Translations under genes and position numbers: made by a program
Shown here: piece after piece, positions 9,893 through 22,506 of the stretch
Numbering within the stretch: position 1 is the first letter of the stretch
Layout: every line of letters starts with the position of its first letter
Source of the DNA: Antitrichia curtipendula
Taxonomy: Eukaryota; Streptophyta; Bryopsida; Hypnales; Leucodontaceae
DNA length: 64,000 nucleotides
Direction of reading: 5' to 3'
Assembly (NCBI GenBank): GCA_951230915.1
Contig: OX579633.1
Location: 6,236,145-6,300,144, forward strand
Notes under the pieces: model-generated
Database searches by the model: none
Seen by the model: only the letters and a program-made list of their open reading frames with translations
Told to the model about the DNA's origin: nothing

Positions 9893-12800
9893 TCAAGAGA
9901 GAGCACATTTCACAATGACTGGATGTGAGCAATGAGGACAAGCGCCAAACAGCACGTCAAAGGACCTGCAAGTAAAAACAAGCAGAACTTCAGTAAAGTT
10001 ACAAGTTTCAGATGCACTCAATAACCTTTCCAAACGGACACTGAAAATGCTATTGACTGGGTCTGAATACCAAAAACGACCACAAGATTTCTCAAGGTTT
10101 CTCGGCAGAAATATTAAATCTGTGTATATAGGGACACAATTGGGCAAGAAAGATACAGGCAAGAGTAGATAGGGTCATTGGGAATAGACAAGACTATTCC
10201 TTATAATCATTGGTAACGAAACAGAGCTTGTTTCGGAAGTGTTGAGTTGCTTCGTATATCTTGCCTGTAGATGGACGAAGTTATAGTTATTTGGAAGATT
10301 TCAAGGCTCTTGAGAGAGACAAATAATGAGCAATTAATTATGGAATACAACTCTGGAGTAGATATCTAATACTCCGGTATTGTTCTATACCCATCAATTT
10401 CTAAAGACAAAAAATAAGACTGAATTAGCAGACTTACTGGCGTGTGGTCGGTAAAGAGCGAAGCCACTCAGCCAGACATGAGGTATGGAATGGACGGCCA
10501 CAGCTCCCATTGTCACAAACACGGTCCGGCACACTGCCTTTTTCGCTTGCCCCCTCCTTGCCTGACCACAGAAATTTGAGTTTCAATATATCAATAGTTG
10601 AAGTTTGTGCCTTTTATTGAAACCAAGGCCAGACACAATTAATTGAGTTGCCATAAAATGAATAAACATGTATTTCTTGTATATATTCATAATGCGAAGT
10701 CCAATTTTCAGGGCAGATTTGTCACCATTCCATTGAATAGTCAGAAAAGCGTTATAATTCATAACACAACCCCTCTTCCTACACCCTTAGATTTGCAAAA
10801 AGTACACATATGGACGTCTATGATGAACTATTAGACTTGGCATTATATTCCAGAATGCTCTTGAGACTCCCAGCTCTCATGCATTATCTAGTCCATAAGG
10901 CACATCTACCAATGGCAACACTAATAGATCACGAGTCCCTTGGATGTAGAAAATATGCCGAGAAAGTAAGAGTGTATATTTTTAGCAAGAGACTTGCACA
11001 TTATATATTAGATGACAAGTTGAGGGCCGGAAGGCCCAGGATAGGTATCAAATATAACCTATCAAATTTTGGCAATCTACAACTCTAAGAGAGCGCAAGG
11101 TAGGAAAGGTTTATGTATTAGACAACCAATGAGCCAAGCTAGCGGCTCATTGGTTATCTAATACATAACAAGTTGTACATTTTTCAATCACAACCTTTGA
11201 TCTTCATGATCCAAGGGTGTAGAACCTTTGATCTCCATGATCCAAGGGTGTAGGAAGCAAGTTGAAAGGAAAGAAGGTGATGAGTAGCAACTTGTAATGG
11301 CAATGCTGACAGGTTGCCAATGGGATGGTGCCACATTAGCGTTGAAAAGTCAACAACTGGGTATGTTATGTGACTTTGGACCCTCCTTTCCAACTGCAAT
11401 GTGCAATGTGGCAATGAAAGCAGCGTGAGAGGGTTATATTTCAGTGAAAATTTTGAGGACAATACCATCCAGTAACCGATAGCTGTAGCAAATGATGCAC
11501 TCTGAGCTGACATCATCACGGTCAGAATCCTGTGGAGATGGGAAGGTGACACCCAAAACATCCTCCAGATTCTCTCTCACCAGCCTCTCCATCTTCCTGC
11601 AAATGTGGTTCGTGCAGGTTTCAAGGTCAGCAACCAAGCTCTGGACATGTTGTCAACAAAAATTGACAAAAAAAAAAGCACAGAAAAGTCGTGTCAGTGA
11701 ATATAGCTAAATTTCAAGAGATTGGCTCTTTTCAGAGCGTCAATCTGGAACCTCAGATCTATACCAGTCATAGGTATTAGAGCTTTGTGTACTTAAATGT
11801 CACAATTTTGGCACTCTGAAACACGCCAATTTAAACAAATACGACCATGAAAGATTATAGATTTGGTGCCAGTACCAGCACTCCATATTGCTGGCCATTC
11901 GTAATCGAAGTGGGCCAACTGCTGTGTCAGACCCAAAAAACCTGTACCTGAGAAAACAGCTCAACAAGACTAGTAAGAACAAACTAGAGCACTTTGACTA
12001 GTGAGATGTCTACATGCGCATCAAACATCTCAGAAACTTTAGCCTTTAAATGCCCAAACTGAACATAAAAATTCGTTTTGGAAACTAATATTCTATTACA
12101 GTACCTTCCCAAATAAATTCTATCAAGAGGTGTCGGAGTACGAGCTTTATGCTCCAAGAGAAGAGGCAATGCTCAAACCGTATTGAAAAACTCTACACAT
12201 GGGGTACTATTCTGGGACGAGATTTTGTCAAAATTCCGCAGGATCCCAAATAGAAAGAAATAGCAAAAAAAATCTTGCACTACAAGTCAGGAAAATCTGA
12301 CTGATCACAAGACGCTGTCTGACTCTTCTGAAAGTATTGGACAAAGCTGCACTAGGTAATACGCTAAATAATTTGACTGACAAATTAACGCAAGGTATAC
12401 TTACTCTGGCAGCGTTCGGGGTGAAAACGGTTCAACAGTGATGCACAATGAGCAGTGGCCACCTGCGCAGAATTGCACCAACCCCAAGCCATGAATAATG
12501 AACGAAAATCCTATCAGTTTATTTTGCAGATTTTCTTCCTGAGATCCATTCAGTTCCCAAGTAGTTGTCCAATCCATGCACCAAAAAGTTTTACACTTAT
12601 CACAATTTTAGAGTTATCCAGATTCAGACTTTATGTCAGTAAGGTTAATTTGGCACTTAGTCCATCTGTCATTATCCGAAACCAAAGTATTCTAAGGGTT
12701 GTGCAATAGTGAATGCGAGGCACTCTTAGTCTAAGGGACCACATGACTACGGAAGTTTCTTCTAAAAGAGAGCACAAGCTATTGATAGACCAGACTTAAG

Positions 12801-15625
12801 GTTCAGAAGCAAGCTCATGGCTTGTTCTCCCTACCAAGAGCAATGCGGCGGAAGCAATTTGAGCGTGAAGGATGCTCTGGCTCCATCACCCACACATGCT
12901 TATCAATGTCCTCCATTACGGTCCAGAAGTCTTGATACTTCTCCGCAGCCTACATGCACCAATACTGAGTATTTGTAACTTTGAGGCGTAAATGACATCT
13001 GTAAGTCATTGATGCGTACTTCTTCATGTGACATTGAAGAGATAAATTCGTTAACCCTCTAACGTCTACCAACATTTGCTCCAAATTCAGGGCACAAAAG
13101 TCGTTGAATTAACGATTTTTAATGAAAATTATTAACTTCAAAATTGTAGCCCACATGTAGGGCTTTCTGTCGAGCCATTCTATGGGCAATTTCGATAAAC
13201 ATAACTGCTATGACATGTCAAAATTGGAGACCTGATAGGGTGGACGTTAGAGGGTTAAGAGAACATATAATTTCAATCTAACATAGGGAGCAGCAAACTG
13301 AAATAATTAAGAGAGTGAACACTTTCTCGTGGGAGCTCTTTGTGGGTAAGCCAAAATTTTAGCACATGTTGCTAGGGAGAGTCAACCCTATGAGCAAAAT
13401 TTTCTAAATTCATAAGTTATTCATGCAATATAGAACTAATATTAATGCATTGAAATCCCCTTGACAATGGGAACAAGAACCAGATGTTCAAATTTCCATT
13501 CTAAGAAAAGAGTCCACTCAAAACAGCTGAAAGCTACGGGAATGGGTTTCCTACTTACCTGTTCAAACTGAGAGAAAACATCTCTTAATCGACCTCCTGC
13601 TCGCCATTGTATCTCAACCGCAATAGGGAGGTCCTGCAATCTAGGGCCATAACGATTGATCACTTATATCTGCTTCTCGTGTGGCATTAAAATCAGAGCT
13701 GAACAAACAAGAGTTTCTGAAGCTCGATAGTAAGCCAAACAATGATAAAATTGGAAAACTTTAAATCAAAAGAAAATAGTGTAAGACAATGAAGATGCTA
13801 AATTTACTGCCCAGCAAAATAATCCTCATACAAGCGTCTATGGCAGCAAATATTTATCCGGGTAAACGACAATGTTAGCCAAGTAGTTGAGTCATTTGAC
13901 AGAAGCTATCACAGCAAGGACTCACAGCATTGCATGAAGGCTCTCTTTCTGGGTAGTCTGGTGATAATTGTATTTGCACAAGATGCTCCCGTATCGCTTG
14001 GTCACTGGAGCCAAATAAGACGAAATTTCCAAGTCAGTGACCTTCTTCCAAAGATGCCAGAGAAGCCATTAGTATACAGCCGTTCTTTTGGAGATGAGGT
14101 AGAGGATACTAAAACCATTAGGGATCAAATATTCATCCCTATTTCGAACAAAAACTCACATATCCATACACTTGCTTGGACTTATTAACAAAGTGATGTA
14201 AACATGACTTTGCTAAATGTCTATGGCCACAGATCTTTGAATGGAAATGGTTGTCCCTCAATAGTGGTCTACAGCCTCCCACTTTGAAATTGCATAAGAA
14301 ATTCATATGTACTGTTAAAAGCTTGATCTCAACAGATTGCATAAGAAATTCATATGTACAGAGTGCAAAAGTCAATTTACTGATGGGCCTTACGAACTCA
14401 CAAGAACCGAAGATGGATGGACATAAAACTTGGAGCAACCCATGCAACGTGTTCCCAACCAACCTCCTTTATCTGCGAACATAAGGTTGACTTCTGTAAC
14501 TTCATGCCCGGCTAAAGAAATTAACTTGGAAGAGAAAGAGCCAAAATCAAAATCATTCTCTAAAGATATCAGATCGTGACTTACTTCAGAATAAATCCGT
14601 CCATAAAACGCCGACGAGGGTAACTTGACCTGAGGTTGAGCAAGCAAGATATGTTCCTGTTCCAAAAATATATATATTCAGCACCTTCATGGCAACAGGA
14701 AACAAAAGCCATGCTGGAAAAACGAACGAAGGCATGATTTTACAAACCAGAACATCCTTGAGCTCCTCCACGAATGTTGTCACGTCCAAACTTTGGTTCA
14801 ATCTCTGTGGTGGTCACCAAAGGAGAAAAGATTGTCACAACTCTCCATACTCTGCATCAGTATGTAGAGCCCTCTACGAAGAGGAAGAGACTAAGCAGGA
14901 ATAATGGCATTCTATTACTGTTGGACATGATCTTTCAAATTTTCAATCAAAGAGGATTATACTTGAGGGTTATATAAAAAGAGACATATAACAATACTAT
15001 ATTTCTATGTGTGAAAGACAGTTGCAAAATATCATAAACCACCTCTTGTATGATATGCTCGAACCCTGTCAGCAACCTGCGGAGCTCACTACAACAATCG
15101 AGCTTCGCAGTACTGAGAGACTTCCCAACCTCCACATTGTGAACTCCCACTACAAATTCCTTACCCTGCACACACCATCAAGAATATTCAAAACCCCAGG
15201 GCGAGATCAAACCCGACCCACGACTTCGCTTTCATCACACAACAAGCTAAACCCTAAAGCCTACGGACCAAGAATTCATAGTTTGAAAATGATCAATTCA
15301 ATTGATCATCTTGCAAAAGATAATATTCTAAAGGGGAAAATAATATATCTCTAGAATCAACGAAGAGTATTCCATGCGTTTGGCCGAAAACAAGAACAAT
15401 GGACTAAACAAAGTCCCCATATGCCCTACGCAAATCTTATATTTGGGCGAATGGAGCTAAACCCTAAACCCTAAGCCCTAAAAAAAACTCGAATGCAAGT
15501 TGCAGAAATTTTGAGAAACGAAAGTAATGAGGGTTGCGAAGAAGAAGACAGACCTTGACAGGCAGGAGCACTTGATAAGCCGTGAAGTCAACATTCAACG
15601 GCAAAACCGTCGGTACAGTAGCCAT
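9893..15625 (-). CDS. FANCL: FANCL, E3 ubiquitin ligase of the Fanconi anaemia pathway
   Basis: Twelve exons reconstruct a protein of about 392 residues (human FANCL has 375). Exons, 5' to 3': 15625-15554, 15165-15043, 14804-14748, 14629-14464, 13996-13926, 13633-13559, 12949-12835, 12462-12405, 11947-11876, 11638-11466, 10561-10438, 9965-9893. Phases agree throughout. Two junctions have alternatives: exon 4/5 (14460 with 14004 also fits) and exon 9/10 (donor and acceptor weak). The N-terminal ELF domain has FVEELKDVL. The central UBC-like DRWD region includes FYGRIYSE, REHLVQIQLSPDYPE, YQDFWTVMEDID, RRIALGGHCS and YRFFGSD. The C-terminal RING-like domain has ECIICYSYRLLDG, VCDNGSCGRPFHTSCLAEWL and FGACPHCSHP. 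By family knowledge FANCL monoubiquitinates FANCD2/FANCI in the nucleus during interstrand crosslink repair. Introns hold several small repeats annotated separately. Intron 1 has a telo-box (AAACCCTAAACCC, near 15459). Confidence 0.93.
11111..11168. repeat. Near-perfect 25-bp stem hairpin in FANCL intron 10
   Basis: Bases 11111-11135 and 11144-11168 are inverted copies with one mismatch (C/T, a G-U pair if transcribed), separated by the 8-base loop AAGCTAGC. The arm reads TTATGTATTAGACAACCAAT then GAGCC. It lies within an intron transcribed on the minus strand, so it could fold in the pre-mRNA. No target duplication identified. Confidence 0.85.
11192..11253. repeat. 31-bp tandem duplication
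   Basis: Units 11192-11222 and 11223-11253 (AACCTTTGATCT... to ...CCAAGGGTGTAG) differ at a single base. The duplication sits in FANCL intron 10, just beyond the hairpin at 11111-11168. It looks recent. Confidence 0.85.
13051..13258. mobile_element. TTAA-flanked MITE (208 bp) in FANCL intron 6
   Basis: Left end TTAACCCTCTAACGTC and right end GACGTTAGAGGGTTAA are perfect inverse copies. With TTAA as the duplicated target, the element itself begins CCCTCTAACG and ends CGTTAGAGGG. This is the arrangement of piggyBac elements (TTAA target, CCC/GGG termini). It has no coding capacity. Confidence 0.75.
14217..14375. repeat. Copy of an intron-borne repeat family (FANCL intron 4)
   Basis: The block GATCTTTGAATGGAAATGG ... 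CCCACTTTGAAATTGCATA ... CTTGATCTCAACA is shared, diverged, with 45866-46100 (RPT1 intron 1) and 17220-17450 (Psb27-like intron 2). Inside this copy a 47-base period repeats TTGCATAAGAAATTCATATG at 14290 and 14337. Confidence 0.7.
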
Positions 15626-17025
15626 AATCACCCAATTTCTTACTCTGAATCTTCCACTGTCATCATTTCTGTATTCCGGTAAACTATTATGAGCGCCGAC
15701 TCCGCCTGCATTGCAAAACCCCGCGTCAGACTAACGATCATACAGCGTCCACCTCCGTCATCATTCCGTGCTCAAATCACTCGAATATGCAACACTATGC
15801 AACATATGCAACAAATTACTAATCACTCGCGATTTCCATTCTATGACAAACCACTCGCCGAGTTCTCGAAGACAAATCTTGCTTGAATCTGCAGAGTCAA
15901 GTGGGCGGATGAATTGGTCGGGGCGGAGTGCAGACTGGAATTTACCGCAATGGGAAAGTATGGTTTAGTTGACAGATTTAGGGTTTGAATTGGCAAGGCA
16001 TCTCTAGGACATTGTGTCTCAATTCTGTTCCTGCTTCATGCATTGTAAGAGATCGCGAAGAAATAGGAACCTGTGTGCCTCAAACTTACGTCTACACTTG
16101 TGAGCTGCAGTAGCTGATGTCAGACTACGAGCTTTCTGTTCCGTAATTCTAAAAGGCAGGGGTATTTCTTCGGCAAGATTCTGGGGCACATAATCACACA
16201 GAGCTCAAAATAGAAAGAAATGGCGAAATCTCAATTTTCTCACAGTGGAAGTTAAGAGAGCACTTACAACAGTCTGGTGAGGATGGACACTTTTCTGCGC
16301 CTTCAGAAATCCTAGCACTTGCCTTGAGAGTGTTTCGATTTTGTCACGGATTTGTCATGTCTGACTCGTTTGGTTTGGTTTAGAGTGTCTGGTGTAGGTT
16401 TCATGAGTGGGTGTCACGCATCGTTGACCAGGAAGAATTACTGCTTATCGTCTAATCGAAGATTTGTGGATCCATTGCCTACCTTTCAGGAAGAGTGCTA
16501 ATAAGTGGTGTAAAATCCCAAAGCTTGAATTGGAAGACGGAGGTTACAAAAGAGTCCTAATTGAGGTAGAGTGAAAAGTTCAACTGTTGATTACAGAAAC
16601 CCACTTTCCTAACAAAGTTTTTCGAATCAATAATTGAAACGGTTCAGCAACTCCTGTGATGTGGAAACACAACACCAACAAAGAACTGATATATTCAGGT
16701 GAAAATAGCCCCAATATTATTAGTCCATTACATGCAATATCCATGTCCATAAGTTTGTGCTGGAAGTAGACTATTGACAAACGCCAAAGCTCATATACAA
16801 AACTCCTGCAACATGATGTCCTAATGCCACTATAAGAGATATACATTCTCAACAAGTTGGATTTCTAAAAGCAATTCAAAGGTCATACAAGAAAACGAAA
16901 GACCTGTTGAAGAGCACTCAGCCAAATGCCAAGACTAAAGGAACACAAACGACAAGTCCAGAGAGGCCATCACTGACATGACCCTGCCCCATGTAGCTCC
17001 AGTAATATGGATAGATACGACACAC
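15626..17025. other. Interval between FANCL and the Psb27-like gene
   Basis: About 1.4 kb. It holds the FANCL promoter and 5' UTR (just above 15625) and the 3' UTR of the Psb27-like gene (just below 17026). Both genes run on the minus strand. Short open frames here have no domains. No repeat recognised. Confidence 0.5.
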
Positions 17026-18300
17026 TTAAATAGAATCATCTGCTTTATTAAGATCTTCTAGTACACGGTTCCTTATGTCTTCTGGCAAGGCAGCTTGAGG
17101 CCCCTTCGAAGAGTAGAACTTGCCCAACTCACGAAAGGCTCGCTCAAGAGCTTTGTATGAATCCTGCAAAAAACAAATTCGCTACCAGAATGTTAAGTAG
17201 AGGATACTAAACCCTGAGAAACCATATCCAGACTCCTTCACCAGCCCCTGTTACCAATAGCAACTCACCCATTTGAACACTTGGTTGGCCTGAATGGTAG
17301 CAGCAAGTTGGGTGTAAGCAAGACTTGGCAAAATCTCTATAACCACTATCTTTTCTTTAAATTGGGGTTGTCTCCCATTTGGAATGATTGCGTAAGAAAA
17401 TGACACATAGTGATAGAATTTGACCTCAAGAGAGTTTGGCTCTATACCCAAAGTGGTCTCACCACAGCTTTATAGTGATCTCCCAATGAAAGCACATTCA
17501 TACATCTTGCTTGACATGCTTGAAATGACGCAGATTGCTATCAGCTACCTTAACTACAAAAATGAATGCAGTAGAATACATGCAAGCACTTCAGGTCTTC
17601 ATGTGCACAATGGAAATGATATAGGTTTCAAAGGCAACCGCAAACTCACCTCTGTCTCCACAATTTTTGAGCCTCTCCAATCTTGCAGATACTCGCGGAT
17701 GGCCTCCTTGGCTGAATCCGCATTCCGCCTGAACTTCGCCCCGTCGTTGGAATCCTGAGCGAAGGACTCTTTCAAGTTCTTCACGACCTCCTGTACACTC
17801 TTCACGTACTTCTTGGGCAGCTTCTTTCCTGTCTTGGTGACCTGGTCAGGGTCGAGAAGCTCAAGCACCCCGTCCACAAACGAACCGCCATCTTCCTTCT
17901 TCACATTATCCTCGGCTAACACAGAGTCAGGCCTCACCACTAATAAAATGGACGCAGCACATAACGAAATGCATTGGCGTCGACTGCATTGCAGAAACGG
18001 TGTACTCCTGGTTGCCGAATTCGAATTAGTTTCCGATTCCAAGCTCGATGTGGTAGCAAGCGAGCTGCTCCGATAACTTAACGAAACCCTAATTAAACCA
18101 CTTCGTGCACCTGCTCAACTCAATCACACACAGACGTTCTGAGAATTTCACCCATATCCATAACACATGAAACCTCCATAATATTACAAACATATACTCA
18201 AAAAATTCAGACACTCACGAGATATGGAATGGCTTGAAATTCTCGTTGGAGACGAAGAAGTCGAGAACGCAGCAGCAATGTGAAGCGACTGCAGCGCCAT
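17026..18300 (-). CDS. Psb27-family thylakoid lumen protein (photosystem II assembly/repair)
   Basis: Three exons: 18300-18219, 18110-17650 and 17163-17026. Phases fit exactly (82, 461 and 138 bases) and encode 226 residues. Residues 1 to about 70 are Ser/Arg-rich as in a plastid transit peptide. A twin-arginine (R71 R72), a hydrophobic stretch (about 74-87) and the SVLA processing site (about 90-93) form a lumen-targeting signal of the Tat type. The mature part of about 133 residues is helical; its C-terminal pattern SYKALERAFRELGKFY..GP.A.LP..IR matches the Psb27 four-helix bundle. By family knowledge Psb27 proteins bind the lumenal side of PSII subunits during assembly and repair; the plastid has H1 and H2 (LPA19) forms. 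I cannot decide which one this is. Intron 2 carries a copy of a repeat also found in FANCL and RPT1 introns. Confidence 0.8.
17220..17450. repeat. Copy of an intron-borne repeat family (Psb27-like intron 2)
   Basis: CCCCTGTTACCAATAGCAAC and TTGGTTGG near 17240-17290 match CCCCTGTTACCAACTGCAAC and TTGGTTGG near 45880-45925. GTAAGAAAATGACACATAGT near 17392 matches ATCAGAATTCATACATAGTG near 46060. It is a diverged copy of the repeat also present in FANCL intron 4. Confidence 0.65.
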
Positions 18301-20596
18301 GGCCAAGTGTGGCTTAATGAGCAAACTTCAGAGTCTAGAAAATCCTCAAACTGAAGCAGAAAATGGCAAAAATTCGAGAAAAAAAGCTCGTGGGATTACG
18401 CGCTTCGTGAAATTTTCACACAAGACGCTTGCATTCTTCCTTGAATCGCCACTTTCACGAGATTTGAAGTCCTCGCTAATTGTCCAAATCCAGCGGAGCT
18501 CTGTTGAAGGAAGCGAGCTATCCAGTTGGAGAAGAGCAGCTATCCATTTCCATTGGATGAAATATCATCCATTGTGGACGAATGCAGATCTTGCATTATC
18601 GATGGATTCCGTCCGCATTTCCTCACTACACCAATAGTTTTTCCCAAATTATTTTCTTGACACCGGTATTCCACACTAATTTTATGTAATTAACAAAATG
18701 ATGAATAAGGCACTTTGGAATTTCTATTATGTATCCATGTTGTAGACTTTGAAATCTATAGTTCCATCACATATTTATATAATAGATAGGACAAATTAAT
18801 TAGAAGGGCAAGCTAATAAGAATATTCAATGTCCACTACTTTGTGCTATTAGAGTATTAGACATTAATTTGTGAAAGTCACACATTTTTGAAATTACTAA
18901 TTTTAATTAGTATAAGTTGAAAAAATACTATGGAGTATATTACATCCATTTCAAAAAATTAAAATTACAGTGATAGTAATTTTTAAGAGGATGTTGACCT
19001 AAGAAGTGGTCGCATGTTCTACCTACATGGTATTTGATTTTGATTGGGCATTTGCCCTCTACATTGCAAACACAAATATTTAAAAGTATTAACTAAAGGC
19101 TATCATTATAATATTTGCAACCAAATTGAACTACGTAAAAGGTTGAAAACATTCTTCATTGATGCAATTTATTCTCTAAAATGCCTAAACTTGGTCAAAT
19201 TCCTTGCTAGTCCAAAAGGCTCATTGTTGCATAATCTAGTGTTTAAAAACTCCCCATTAAATAGACATATTTTTCCAATAGAACATGCGTACAAAACTTT
19301 ATCGTGATTCATCATTGCAATTAGATAAATAATGTTTGATAAAGACATAATGGTAACAAAATTTTAGATTATTTGTTGGTCATTTACATAAATTATCACA
19401 TGCATCTTGTACCCTACATCTATATGTCTTCATTGCTTCAAGAATTTCCTTGTCAATGTAATAAAGACTATTAAGATGAACATAGGCCTCATGTTGAAAA
19501 TGCTAATAACAACATATGAGTAAGAAGGCCATCAAGGACATGGATTAGTAGCTCATTGTAGTGCCCCTCATCCAAACTCCAATCAAAACTTTAAAGTCTA
19601 GACATGAAGAAAACTTAAAATGTCATATAAATAAAGAATTTTGTTAAAATGACAATATTCCATATGCCGTTTTCAGACCACATAGTCTAAACTATCCACA
19701 ATTGGTATAGATTTTCAAATTGGATGGTCTAAACCATCTAGGACAAGTATAGATCTCAAACAACGTGGTCTAAATTGAAAAAATGCCAAAGTTCTGGAAT
19801 AATTGCCATTTTAATGAAATTTTCCATGTAGATATACTAAAATGAGGGTTGCCATTATGCGAGCTTAGAATTATAAGCCTATAAGCCTAAAAGACCATAT
19901 ACCTATTCATAGGTGTCTATACTATAGAAACTTTTCATAATTATAGTGAAACTATGTTATAGATACCTATACTATAGATATTTATGATGTGAGCACCTTC
20001 ATTGGTTGTAGGATATCTACTTGTACATAATTATGCTTAGGGTTCACATGCTTGCATTTCCATGCTTACTCACTAGTATCGTTATCGTAAGATTTTGATT
20101 TTGATTTGTCTTCATGAAAAAAAAAAATTGTAATTGTAATTGTAATTTTTAATTTTGTCTTTGCATATCATTTTGGATGAACCTTTTTTTTAATAGTTTT
20201 ACCTTAAATGAATGTAATTAGACACTTCCACCTTAACCTTTTAAAGACCACAAATCCATTTTGGTTGCAAGAGAAACAATTAGTAGAATATCATGAAATT
20301 GATGATGAAATTGGTTTTAGCCAAAAGGAACAATCTTGAGCCTGAGAAATTCACATTCCAAATGAAAAAAAGTTCAAAATTATTTAGATAAGTAATCTTG
20401 GAGCTAAGAAGCTTTATTTTGTCCAACCGTAATGGTGGATCTTCTTCATATTTTTAAAGGTAAATCAAAACAATTAATTTATTCATGTAAACACCATACA
20501 AAAGAATTTCCAAATGCAACTCTCATTCATTTTTCACATGTCGGTCAATTTTTTAACCTTGATTTTTTATAATTTTTTTCTAAAGAACACTAATCC
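18301..20596. other. Promoter of the Psb27-like gene, then gene-free AT-rich DNA
   Basis: The first few hundred bases should hold the Psb27-like promoter; the plus-strand open frame at 18299-18637 begins at its start codon and has no recognisable domain. Beyond about 18640 the DNA is AT-rich, with CTATAGATAC/CTATAAGCC-type short repeats near 19865-19985 that resemble words inside the element at 51219-52478. No gene seen. Confidence 0.5.
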
Positions 20597-21531
20597 TTAA
20601 CCCGTAAAAGACCAAGTTGCGTTTTTCGGTAACATAGCAATTTTAGGCAGCTCATTACAAATGGAAATTTTATTTTATTTATTTGAAATTTCTACACAAG
20701 TATGGGGATAAGTTTTTTCTTCAAGGCCCAGTAATTTTCATAACTTTTGACTACATGATTAAAAAGTTATTGTATGATATTTAGTTTTTTTCTTGGCCAG
20801 GCAATCTAGGTAGATCACAAAAAATACTTTTTATATATTAAAAATTTTGAAATTTGTTTCTTAGACTTATATATGTGAAAAAATCTTTGAATCATTTTAT
20901 TTTGATTAATGAGATGGAAGTTATGAGGAATTTTAGTTTATAGACAGTTATGGACTCTCTACTCTAAAATAAATTTTGAAGTCCTTTTCTTAACTTAATT
21001 TCAATATTTTTTGAAAAATAAAAAATCATAGGATGTAGATTGTTTATTACAACATTACAACCACTGGTATGGGCATTTTTCCATTCCATTATTAACTAAA
21101 ATCTTAACAATTTTGTATTTGAGTCATTATCTATTTTTTTTCTACTTACTATTTTTTTCCTATATGTTGTACAATTCCAAACTATCTAAAAAACCTAAAT
21201 ATGTAGCCAACTTGCCTTGAAGAATGAATCCAAAGAATTACAACCATTTGGGACATTTTTTCATAATGATATAACCTTGTGAAGCACAACTGCACAGATT
21301 TCCACAGGGCCAAAAAAAGGATTTTTGTCACTACAAATGCTAATATCTTGCAATCCACACACTGGAAATTTTTGAAATTTTTTTTCACATCTTTTCAAAC
21401 CAAAAGATTATAAGATTTTGTAGTTACATGTGTCCACAAATGTTAATTTTCTAAAATTTGGTACTTGTACTAGAAATGGCCATTTTGGAGTGTTTTTGGT
21501 GAGAATATAGTCAAAGAACTTTAGGGGTTAA
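20597..21531. mobile_element. TTAA-flanked non-autonomous element (about 935 bp), reference copy
   Basis: Left end TTAACCCGTAAAAGACC at 20597; right end GAACTTTAGGGGTTAA ending at 21531. The interior holds landmarks seen in related copies: AACATAGCAATTTTAGGCAG near 20621, TTCATAACTTTTGACTACAT near 20738 and TGAATCCAAAGAATTACAAC near 21224. Related copies lie near 26750-27594 (inverted), 31800-32698, 40630-41375 and 55929-56695. There is no coding frame of note. The piggyBac-like class is inferred from the TTAA target and CCC/GGG termini only. Confidence 0.7.
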
Positions 21532-22506
21532 AGGATTAGAATCAAGCAATCCATGCTCGAGCATAGCCCAATCAAGAAACTAAGGTAGAACAACCTAATG
21601 CCACCAGTCATCTAATTAGTTGACATCTACTAGAGCCTCCCATTTGCGTTATTCACCCACCCATTACCACGATCTTAGCACCCCTTTTGCATCATGACAA
21701 TGCACTTGGGTAGGGGACACATCAACGTGTGGTTTAGCATAGGTCTACTTAGTCATGCTTTACCAATTCAGTCACCCCAAACTTTGAAAATTCACATAAA
21801 ATTCATTTCTAGTAAGAATGTCTTCATTGCAAATGGCTCAAACTCTCAAACTTCTCAACCTCCGAAAAACACGTGAATTGACAAATAGCTTCTCCAAGGT
21901 ACCTAGATAAAAAAAATTATTATTAAAAAAAAAGGTACATAGATAACAAATCTGCTTGCTAGTAGGGCATGCTTACCTTGGATCCCAAAGTACTGGCATT
22001 TTTTTGTGAGCATTGGATCCCAATTTTCAACCGGATATTTTTTTCCTATGCATAAATGAGGCACAGATGTGTGCATAATATTTTATTCCTTTTAATTCCT
22101 TTTAAACTTTGTGATGTGCCTGATGAGGTCTGCTATGAGATTGGAATGGATGGTGAGATGCAGTTTGATTATGATTTGGGGGCAAGCAGACCGTTGGCAA
22201 GATTTTGGAAGGTACTGGCAAAATTCAGAAGTACGTTATATAATGTAAGTTAAGTGATTGATTGCTGACCTCCAAAGATTCACTGCTCACCTCAAGCAAG
22301 GACACATGGTTCTTGCGGCTGTAAGTTCCAACCAACACAGATTTCAAACCTTATGACACAATCTTGGCAATGAAATTCTGTTTCATTTGTTTTAAAAAAT
22401 AAAAAAATAAAAAACTTATGACACAAGCCGACTGAAGCCAGGACTGCACTCAGTCCCGAAATTGCACCTCCGTCCCACTCGATCCGGTCAGTGGATTGGA
22501 TTATTA
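21532..22506. other. Gene-free stretch
   Basis: No gene supported. A short open frame at 22056-22253 has no recognisable domain. No repeat structure noted. Confidence 0.5.

Noticed and set aside
10643..11088. Plus-strand open frames inside FANCL intron 10
   Set aside because: No domain recognised. They lie antisense in an intron of a well-supported gene, and the region next to them contains hairpin and tandem repeats.
15248..15480. Interstitial telomere-like AAACCCTAA runs
   Set aside because: Only two to three units. This is the ordinary plant telo-box found in many 5' regions and introns, not a telomeric remnant.
18299..18637. Plus-strand open frame divergent from the Psb27-like gene
   Set aside because: It begins on the Psb27-like start codon and runs through its likely promoter; no family resemblance.
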